This document shows positions 1-5,431 of a stretch of DNA of 5,431 nucleotides, piece by piece. The position numbers and the translations under genes were made by a program. Numbering within the stretch: the stretch's first letter is position 1; every line of letters begins with the position of its first letter. Origin of the DNA: Planctomycetota bacterium (GTDB taxonomy: Bacteria > Planctomycetota > Brocadiia > SM23-32); NCBI GenBank assembly GCA_030604585.1, contig JAUVVP010000185.1, positions 1 through 5,431 on the forward strand, written 5' to 3'. The notes under the pieces are model-generated. The model was not told the DNA's origin. It did no database searches and saw nothing but the letters and a program-made list of their open reading frames with translations.

Positions 1-244
1 GACCCTCGGGGCTGTCCAGGTCCGCGGCCGGCCTGTCCACCGCACCATTGACAACGTCCACCGCTGCGGTCAGTGCGTGCTGAATGGTGAGCGAACGGGT
101 GATGTGGATGATGCTGTAGACGGAGAAGACCGAGAAGACCACGTAGAAGGTGACGACGAACCACCTGGGCAACAGGGGCCCGGCCTCCGCCTCCCTCAGG
201 ACCGGGGCCTGTTGTTCCTCTTCGATTGGGCTCGGTTCGCTCAT
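1..244 (-). CDS. Start of a small or unknown membrane protein, 3' end cut by the window edge
   Basis: About 81 codons are visible from ATG 244-242 to the left edge, with no stop. The product starts MSEPSPIEEEQQAPVL, an acidic soluble stretch. One clear membrane segment follows at about residues 27-48 (RWFVVTFYVVFSVFSVYSII). A more polar stretch comes next (THAL-type residues, then DVVNGAVDRPAADLDSPEG). Almost every codon ends in G or C, supporting this frame. The start lies 17 bases after the TGA of the preceding gene, without a strong ribosome binding site, so translational coupling is plausible. The acidic N-terminus and the basic residue after the helix do not settle the orientation. I do not recognise a family. 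The co-oriented, tightly spaced position suggests it belongs to the same transport operon. Confidence 0.6.
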   Translation of the reverse strand, partial: MSEPSPIEEEQQAPVLREAEAGPLLPRWFVVTFYVVFSVFSVYSIIHITRSLTIQHALTAAVDVVNGAVDRPAADLDSPEG

Positions 245-261
245 TGCACGGACTCAGCAGT

Positions 262-1092
262 TCAGAAGGGCACCATGGTAATGGCCTTGTGGATCAACAT
301 GATGGCGACGGCGCCCATGCCGACCAGTCCCATGCCGGCCCCGTAGCCGGCGGCCAGCACCGGGGTGAAGTTGCTCCACCGTTCGCGGCCGAACACCTTC
401 GCCATGTAGAAGCGGCCCAGCAGCGCAGCGGCGAACATCGGGAACGCGCCGGCGGGATCGCCGACCAGGCCCGTTATCGTTCCGTAGAGGAAGAGCGTAG
501 GCGCGCCGATCAGCTTCAGCACCGTGAAGGTGACGACGCCGTAGCCGGTGCCCCCCAGGATGAACCGCCAGTTGATGGCCTTGAGGAAGAAGGCGTTGCC
601 CGTGGTGGTGGCCGTCATCCAGAAGGCCCTCATGGTGGCGTCGCGCGGCCAGAACCGCATCGCGTGGGGGTAGTCCTCCGGTATGTCGCTTATCTTGTAG
701 AGGAAGGACCAGAAGAACAGGCCGGCACAGACGGCAATGGGCGCCATGATCAGTTGCGCCTTGAAGATGCTGGTGAACTTGGTGCCGGTCAGCTCGGTCT
801 CTCGGAAGGTGCGCGCCCCCCAGCCGGCGTCGGACATGGGGACCGGCGCATACCAGATGTCCACGCCCTTATAGCCGCTGAGGACGAAGGCCGCCTCCCG
901 TGCGTAGGGGATGCCCACGGCGTGGCCGGTCAGCCCGTGCAGCCGGGCACTGATATAGGACATGATCGGCGTCCAGCCGAAACCGAAGAGAACCAGTATC
1001 CAGATGGGGAACTTCGGCACCAGCCAGTGGCAGAGCATGATCACCCAGAACGTCCCGGCGACGTAGAACAGCAGGGCGACCGGTATCGGCAC
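262..1092 (-). CDS. C-terminal part of the same membrane protein (DUF6785/DUF6784-like)
   Basis: This 276-codon frame ends at TGA 264-262. The first start codon after the TAG is GTG at 1092-1090, but the frame is already open from 1164, so that start may be artificial. It lies in exactly the same phase as the 1165-2220 frame. Helices are visible at about residues 5-25, 28-46, 112-132 and 176-210, and near 246-270. Conserved-looking segments are LTGHAVGIPYAREAAFVLSG (54-73), the aromatic GYKGVDIWYAPVP (73-85) and ELTGTKFTSIFKAQ (100-113). The glycine-rich end FTPVLAAGYGAGMGLVGMG (242-260) is like the last helix of OPT-type transporters. From memory, the region before the glycine-rich end and the end itself match DUF6785 and DUF6784, which occur together in single proteins. 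I read this as the second half of the interrupted gene. It could be a separate subunit only if translation restarts at GTG 1092. Confidence 0.75.
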   Translation of the reverse strand: MPIPVALLFYVAGTFWVIMLCHWLVPKFPIWILVLFGFGWTPIMSYISARLHGLTGHAVGIPYAREAAFVLSGYKGVDIWYAPVPMSDAGWGARTFRETELTGTKFTSIFKAQLIMAPIAVCAGLFFWSFLYKISDIPEDYPHAMRFWPRDATMRAFWMTATTTGNAFFLKAINWRFILGGTGYGVVTFTVLKLIGAPTLFLYGTITGLVGDPAGAFPMFAAALLGRFYMAKVFGRERWSNFTPVLAAGYGAGMGLVGMGAVAIMLIHKAITMVPF

Positions 1093-1107
1093 GTCGCCCC
1101 GCCCCTT
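1090..1107 (-). promoter_or_regulatory. Possible internal restart site: purine-rich AAGGGG before GTG
   Basis: On the sense strand, AAGGGGCGGGGCGAC directly precedes GTG 1092-1090. The AAGGGG element lies nine bases before the GTG, so it could act as a Shine-Dalgarno site for a separate C-terminal polypeptide. The same bases encode the PKGRGD linker and are simply G-rich, so the match may be accidental. Low confidence. Confidence 0.25.
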
Positions 1108-1164
1108 CGGCGGGGCCAGCGTGCTCTCGCTCGTGGCCGTGCGGGCCCGGCGGGCGAGGATGGC

Positions 1165-1167
1165 CTA
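1165..1167 (-). other. In-frame TAG splitting one membrane-protein reading frame
   Basis: The sense-strand codon is TAG (cta on the plus strand). The codons before it read GFYTAIT. After it, in the same phase, come 24 codons reading AILARRARTATSESTL and then APPKGRGD, leading into VPIPVALLFYVAG. All 24 codons end in G or C, as expected for coding DNA in this genome. The positive charges (ARRAR) directly after the helix fit a cytoplasmic loop of one continuous protein. The APPKGRGD stretch looks like the conserved linker I recall in full-length relatives. There is no shift of frame, so one base substitution would be enough to create the stop. The other two gene ends in the window use TGA. Hence the window alone does not exclude reassignment or readthrough of TAG, although a nonsense mutation or consensus error is simpler. 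Confidence 0.85.
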
Positions 1168-2220
1168 CGTGATCGCCGTGTAGAACCCCAGGATCGCGAT
1201 GGCCAGAGCCGTGCCGATTCCGAAACTGAGCCAGAAGTCGAACTGGTTGGCCAGCCCGGTCTCGATGTAGTCCATGCCGGGCTCCCACATCTTCAGCACG
1301 TCGAGCCGGTAGAGTATGGGGTTGAGCACCAGCCGACCGAGCACGGCCGACGTGAACTGGCCCACCACCATCCAGAACGGCAGGACGAACCCCCAGAAGA
1401 GCAAACCGATATTGGTGCCGATGGCCAGAGGCACCGCACGGAACCACGCCACGTCCTGTAGCTTGGTGGTGAAATCGTAGAAGGGCACCGGCAGCAGGTA
1501 GAGGGGCTTTCTGAGGAAGACGCCCGAGAGGGTCGGCACGGCCACGTAGATGAGCCCGAAGACTATGCCCACGGTGCTGCCGATCGAGAAGCAGCGCCAG
1601 CGCCAGGTCTCTTCGTCGCTCTCGGCCAGGGCCGTCACCCCCTTCGCTGCGATGGGGGCCAGCGGGAAGGGCAGCCGCTCCACGTCGCTGGTCAGGCGGA
1701 ACAGGGCATAGCCGAGGCTGAAGAAGCTGAGCCGACCCCACAGGGTGAACAGCGCCATCAGGCCGAGCTGGGGCCACCAGTCCCTGTGCAGCAGCGAGCG
1801 GATCACATAGGCCTCGCTGCCGGGAGGCGGCGCCCGCCAGAACGGGATCTGGTTGGCGATCTCGAACTGAAGGGCCGCGTCGCTGCGCACGAAATACGTC
1901 ATCCCCACGAACGAACTCAACCACCAGGCCGGGATCGCCGTCCCCAACACCCCCCACGTCACGCTGTAGATGACGTACATCTCCTGGCGGGTCAACGTCG
2001 TGCGGCAGCGCTTGGCGATCTCCAGGAAGATGATGAGCGTGACCCAGACGGCCGGCGTGCCAAGCTGCTGGCCCAACATCAGCCACATGAACATCGAGCC
2101 AGGCATGATGACAAAGGCAACGAACAGCCCGGCAAGGAATGCCTTGATCCCCCACCCCTCGGCGAACTCGGTGGGTTGCTCCTGCGCCTCGCGTATCTGT
2201 AGGTAATCTTCCTCAGGCAT
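1165..2220 (-). CDS. N-terminal part of a polytopic membrane protein (DUF6785-like, OPT-like start), ending at an in-frame TAG
   Basis: These 351 residues run from ATG 2220 to TAG 1167-1165. The upstream bases (GAGTGAGCG) give only a weak ribosome binding site. No other ATG or GTG lies in frame between this start and the end of the permease gene, 86 bases away. Hydrophobic helices are visible at about residues 26-50, 55-72, 83-105, 150-172, 209-230, 264-295 and 328-350. The N-terminus is soluble and acidic. Residues 75-90 (TLTRQEMYVIYSVTWG) after the second helix, and the segment LPFPLAPIAAKGVTALAE at 183-200, resemble the layout of oligopeptide/metal-chelate (OPT) transporters. From memory I link the protein to the uncharacterised DUF6785 family; both links need a profile search. 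The last helix ends directly at the stop, and the same frame continues into the 262-1092 segment. This is therefore probably the first half of one protein of about 650 residues. Function is unknown; membrane transport is inferred. Confidence 0.8.
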   Translation of the reverse strand: MPEEDYLQIREAQEQPTEFAEGWGIKAFLAGLFVAFVIMPGSMFMWLMLGQQLGTPAVWVTLIIFLEIAKRCRTTLTRQEMYVIYSVTWGVLGTAIPAWWLSSFVGMTYFVRSDAALQFEIANQIPFWRAPPPGSEAYVIRSLLHRDWWPQLGLMALFTLWGRLSFFSLGYALFRLTSDVERLPFPLAPIAAKGVTALAESDEETWRWRCFSIGSTVGIVFGLIYVAVPTLSGVFLRKPLYLLPVPFYDFTTKLQDVAWFRAVPLAIGTNIGLLFWGFVLPFWMVVGQFTSAVLGRLVLNPILYRLDVLKMWEPGMDYIETGLANQFDFWLSFGIGTALAIAILGFYTAIT

Positions 2221-2306
2221 CGCTCACTCGTGTATTGCCCGTGCTCAGTCCTGCGGACCTCACCGGCCGGACCTGCCTGCGCCGGAACGCCCGCGCCGAG
2301 GGGGCA

Positions 2307-5300
2307 TCAGCTCCCGCCGGCCGCCGCTCCCGCCAGCAGCACGACGCCCTCCTCGGTGAGCCGCTTCTTGGCGTCCGCGGTCACCAGGCGCCAGATCAGC
2401 AACTGCTTGCGCAGGTCCTTCAGGAAGCCCAGGTTCATCCGGTGCCAGGTCTGGAACTCGCCGCTCTTGCGCGTGATGGTGAAGAACAGGTACGTGATGT
2501 CGGTCTCCTCGGGGTCCGGTATCGAGGCTATCTTCACGCCCTGGCTGACGCCCATGTCCAGCGGGGCGACCCAGACGTCGGACTCGATGCAGATGCGCTC
2601 GGTGCCCTCCACCTCCTCCTTGTAGAAGCGCAGATTGTCCGAGGTGAAGTTGCCGACGGCGTCTTCGTCGTTGCTCTGGAAGTAGTCGTGCAGGTAGGAC
2701 ATCACGCCCAGCGTTTCCTTGGAGCTGACCGTGAAGGGGAACCATATCTCCCACACGTCGCCGGCCGGCTTGGGGATGGTCATGCGGCGCGTCTCGTCCG
2801 GCACGCTGAGCCTGCCCGCCATGTGGGCCGGATAGGCCGTGGAGGCCAGCACAACGGCGACCACCAGCACCGCGGACCATACGGCGCTGATGCTGGAGTA
2901 GTTGAGCGAAATGCCCGCCATCAGCGCGGGCACGTATATCAGGCCCCGGCTGATGACCTGCCCCAGCAGGTAGCCGAGCATGGCGCCCATAACGGCGAAG
3001 ACGCAGCTCTCCGCAAAGAACAGCGCCGCGATGTGCATCGGCGCCAGGCCCACCGAGGCGTAGGTCTTGATCTCGTTGATCCGCTCGTAGACGGCCCCGA
3101 GCATCGTGTTGAAGACGATGAGGGCGGCTATCAGGATGGGCACCACCAGGCCCTTCACTCCCCCCATGCTGAGCCGGCTGCGCGTGGCGACGCGGTGGAC
3201 CTGGACGGTGGCGTCCACCTCGGCACTGTCGCGGTAGCCGGCGTAGAGGGCCAGGTTGACCCGGCTCAGTAGCTGCTGCAGGTCGCGGCGGAACGGACGC
3301 AGCGCCTGCTCGGCCCGCGTGGCCCGGCCCGGCCCGGCCGCAATAGACCGAATCGTCCCCCCCAGTTTCAGGACCAACTCGTTCGGCATGCACACGATGC
3401 GGTCCGGCTCCATGTGGATGTACTGCTCTTCTTCCTCCTTCTTGGCCGACCTGCGATGGACGAAGCCCTCGACGTCCATCTCGCCGGTGGCGCTCAGGGC
3501 CAGTCCTCCTCCGCCGCCGCCGGCCCCTGCCCCGCCCTGCCTGAACTGCTGGGCCACGAAGTCCACGGGCGTTATCTCTTCGCCGTCTATGTCTTCGTAC
3601 CTGAACAGCTCGTCGCTGTTGAACGTGCCGACGACCCGCACGTGCCGGCCGAGCACGGAGATGCGCGCCTGGCCCACCTCGCTGTCCTCGATGCGCAGGC
3701 TCTCCTTGATCCGCGTCGGCAGGATGCACACGAAAGGCCAGTCCTCCATCGAGCGGTCGAACCACTCGTGCTCCAGGTACTTCTCGTCGTTGATATTGGA
3801 GAAGTAGGCCTCCTCGGGGCTGAGCCCGAGGATGGCGTTGGCCACCGCCTCGCCATCGCCATCCACCCGGTGCATCTCGATCTGTAGCTCTTCGGTCCTC
3901 TTGCGGTTGACGAACCAGCTTCGGGGCGCCGCCCTCATCCCCCGCACCCGGAAGAAGTTCATCATGTCGTCGGCGACTCGCTCCGAGAGCGGCCCCCAGC
4001 CCAGGCCGCGCAGCAGCACGCCTTCATAGGGCGCAGTGCGGGGGGAGGTGTACTCCAGCATCCGGGCCGGCATGGTCTCGAAGCTGGTGAAGGAGAGGAT
4101 CGTGAAGGTCAGCAGGATGAGCGTGACGGCCGTCAGCCCGGTTCTGACCTTCCTCTTGCGCATGTTGGAGATGCCCAGCACGAAGGCCGCCATCGTAGCG
4201 CTGGCACGCGCCACGTCGGCCCGATGGATCATGTCTATCTTCTGGCGGATGTGCTCCATGACGATGTTGAACTTGCCCAGCAGATACCAGATGGTGGCGA
4301 CGGCCGCCACCAGCATCAAGAAGCCGTTCAGGATCATCACCGGCGTCTGGGAGAGCTTGAAGGCCGGGTGGACCAGCCGCAGCACCAGGTAAGAGACGAC
4401 GAACAGGACGAAGACGGCGGCCAGCTTCTTGCGTATCTCGACGAAGTTCAGCAGCAGCCGCTCGGTGAACAAGACGAACGGCAGCAGCAGGGCGAAGTAG
4501 AAGATCACCCCCGTCACCACGTCGGTGGCCGTGTCCCGCACCTCGGGGTAGACGCGGTTCTCCACGCCCCAGGCCCTGAGGGTGTGGTCGTAGAACTCGT
4601 CGTACCGCTTGTCCCTGCGCGCCGTTTCGGCGGCGTTGATGTGCTCCTCGGCCTTCTGATACAGGTCCCAGACGCTCTGATTGAAGATGCCGGTGCTGGC
4701 CAGCTTCTCCATGCGCCGCCCGTCGAGCTCGTGCATGTCCTTGACGACCTGGAAGGCGGTCAGGTAGATGAAGTTCTCGCTCTGCTCGGCCTTGTAGCCG
4801 ATGCCGGTCGGCTCCTTCGTCCGCAGGCCCTCCTGCGGCGTCTCCTCCTCGAAGTTCAGCAGCAGCCCTTCGTATCCGACAGCGCTGGCGGCCAGCAGGA
4901 ACTTGACGTTCCTGTCCCGCTTGGTGAAGAAGACCGCGCACGGCTTCTGCTGGCCGACGAAGCTGACCAGATACGGATACCAGTTGCCGATCTTCATGAA
5001 GTCACCGTTGGACTCGCCGCGCACCGCCTTGCTGCGCGCCAGGGTCCGCAGCGACAACGGGTCGGTCAGGTCGAATACTGTGGTGCAGACGCCCCGGAAG
5101 AAGTTCAGCCTCAGGTCCGTCTCACGCTCTTCCCATTCGACCTTCCGGTCGCGCGCGGTGGCCGCCACCGGCAGCGTCTGCGCCAGCTTCGCCACCTGCC
5201 CGCTGGTGGGTGACAGCACGAACCCCTGGGTCAGGAACTGCTCGTCCTCGACCAGCCCGAATACCTCGAACAGCCCCTGGACGTTGCTCAGCTTGTAGTC

Positions 5301-5431
5301 GTAAGTCGAGACGCCCATCATGCTCTTCGACTTGCTGCCCAGGTAGGGCGCCAGCATGCTCATGGCCACGATGGCATTGCGCACCGGCACCTTCGGCATG
5401 TAGGCCAGGAAGCTCATTTCGATGGCGAAGC
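2307..5431 (-). CDS. Large FtsX/MacB-type ABC transporter permease, 5' end cut by the window edge
   Basis: This is the membrane subunit of a type VII (FtsX/MacB/LolCE-like) ABC system. Residues are numbered from the Met at 5417, which is probably internal: the frame stays open to the edge, reading FAIE before it. Residues 1-295 form a probably extracytoplasmic domain I cannot assign. Three helices follow at about 300-320, 329-351 and 358-381. The FtsX core starts with a basic stretch (RKRKVRTGL) and a helix at 425-444. A large loop spans 445-750 and holds a glycine-rich run and an acidic run. Core helices follow at about 752-775, 791-819 and 839-862. The segment NTMLGAVYERINEIKTYASV is the typical FtsX signature, and YPAHMAGRLSVP is the usual end of the last helix. 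A cytoplasmic tail of 172 residues follows, far longer than in ordinary FtsX or MacB. The stop is TGA at 2309-2307. No ATPase domain is present, so a separate ATP-binding subunit is expected upstream. The substrate is unknown. The permease family is confident; the topology is inferred. Confidence 0.9.
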   Translation of the reverse strand, partial: FAIEMSFLAYMPKVPVRNAIVAMSMLAPYLGSKSKSMMGVSTYDYKLSNVQGLFEVFGLVEDEQFLTQGFVLSPTSGQVAKLAQTLPVAATARDRKVEWEERETDLRLNFFRGVCTTVFDLTDPLSLRTLARSKAVRGESNGDFMKIGNWYPYLVSFVGQQKPCAVFFTKRDRNVKFLLAASAVGYEGLLLNFEEETPQEGLRTKEPTGIGYKAEQSENFIYLTAFQVVKDMHELDGRRMEKLASTGIFNQSVWDLYQKAEEHINAAETARRDKRYDEFYDHTLRAWGVENRVYPEVRDTATDVVTGVIFYFALLLPFVLFTERLLLNFVEIRKKLAAVFVLFVVSYLVLRLVHPAFKLSQTPVMILNGFLMLVAAVATIWYLLGKFNIVMEHIRQKIDMIHRADVARASATMAAFVLGISNMRKRKVRTGLTAVTLILLTFTILSFTSFETMPARMLEYTSPRTAPYEGVLLRGLGWGPLSERVADDMMNFFRVRGMRAAPRSWFVNRKRTEELQIEMHRVDGDGEAVANAILGLSPEEAYFSNINDEKYLEHEWFDRSMEDWPFVCILPTRIKESLRIEDSEVGQARISVLGRHVRVVGTFNSDELFRYEDIDGEEITPVDFVAQQFRQGGAGAGGGGGGLALSATGEMDVEGFVHRRSAKKEEEEQYIHMEPDRIVCMPNELVLKLGGTIRSIAAGPGRATRAEQALRPFRRDLQQLLSRVNLALYAGYRDSAEVDATVQVHRVATRSRLSMGGVKGLVVPILIAALIVFNTMLGAVYERINEIKTYASVGLAPMHIAALFFAESCVFAVMGAMLGYLLGQVISRGLIYVPALMAGISLNYSSISAVWSAVLVVAVVLASTAYPAHMAGRLSVPDETRRMTIPKPAGDVWEIWFPFTVSSKETLGVMSYLHDYFQSNDEDAVGNFTSDNLRFYKEEVEGTERICIESDVWVAPLDMGVSQGVKIASIPDPEETDITYLFFTITRKSGEFQTWHRMNLGFLKDLRKQLLIWRLVTADAKKRLTEEGVVLLAGAAAGGS

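Noticed and set aside
1145..1155. Small hairpin GCCC-GGC-GGGC just downstream of the TAG as a readthrough signal
   Set aside because: Four base pairs with a three-base loop are expected by chance in such GC-rich DNA, so this is not evidence for recoding.
226..1461. A 411-codon open frame on the plus strand, crossing the TAG region
   Set aside because: It is exactly codon-aligned antisense to the membrane-protein gene. It stays open because the sense gene rarely uses TTA, CTA or TCA. Its product is rich in H, R, G, E and D without any fold-like pattern.
2221..2306. Spacer between permease and membrane-protein gene as a terminator or promoter
   Set aside because: It holds a short CCGGCCGG palindrome at 2263-2270 and two copies of CGGACCT, but no stable hairpin with a T run and no clear -35/-10 pair.
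2235..3272. A 345-codon plus-strand frame opposite the permease
   Set aside because: It has the same codon-aligned antisense phase and the same low-complexity composition. The permease frame opposite shows clear FtsX motifs.
2260..3765. A 501-codon minus-strand frame overlapping the permease in another phase
   Set aside because: It is dominated by R, G, A, P and H as expected from a shifted GC-rich gene, and it overlaps a well-supported permease.
4224..5213. A 329-codon plus-strand frame opposite the permease N-terminal half
   Set aside because: It is a codon-aligned antisense shadow of the permease, with a composition unlike a real protein.

Overview
The window is GC-rich bacterial DNA. 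All convincing genes are on the minus strand, so the window reads from right to left. Codon third positions are almost all G or C. The gene set is a very large FtsX-like permease followed by a polytopic membrane protein of a family with OPT-like features. From memory of such gene sets, this suggests Planctomycetota or a neighbouring environmental phylum. That is an inference; no marker gene is present.

Layout in transcription order. (1) Positions 5431 to 2307 hold the C-terminal 1040 or so residues of an FtsX/MacB-type ABC transporter permease, cut by the right edge. It has a long extracytoplasmic N-terminal part, three extra membrane helices, the canonical FtsX four-helix core with a loop of about 300 residues, and a C-terminal cytoplasmic tail of about 170 residues. 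(2) After an 86-base spacer, positions 2220 to 262 hold one reading frame for a polytopic membrane protein of about 650 codons. I associate it with the DUF6785/DUF6784 family, and its start resembles OPT-type transporters. The frame is interrupted by a single in-frame TAG at 1167-1165. The frame before the stop, the 24 codons between the stop and the first possible restart (GTG at 1092), and the frame after it are all in the same phase, and all 24 bridging codons end in G or C. (3) After a 17-base gap, positions 244 to 1 hold the beginning of a third membrane protein with one visible membrane helix, cut by the left edge.

The three genes are co-oriented with short gaps and no convincing terminator between them, so they probably form one operon for envelope transport. 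The ATPase partner of the permease is not in the window.

The observation most worth a second look is the in-frame amber codon. It could be a nonsense mutation or assembly error, a readthrough or recoded codon, or a true split into two polypeptides with a restart at GTG 1092. The long open frames on the plus strand are codon-aligned antisense shadows and are not reported as genes.
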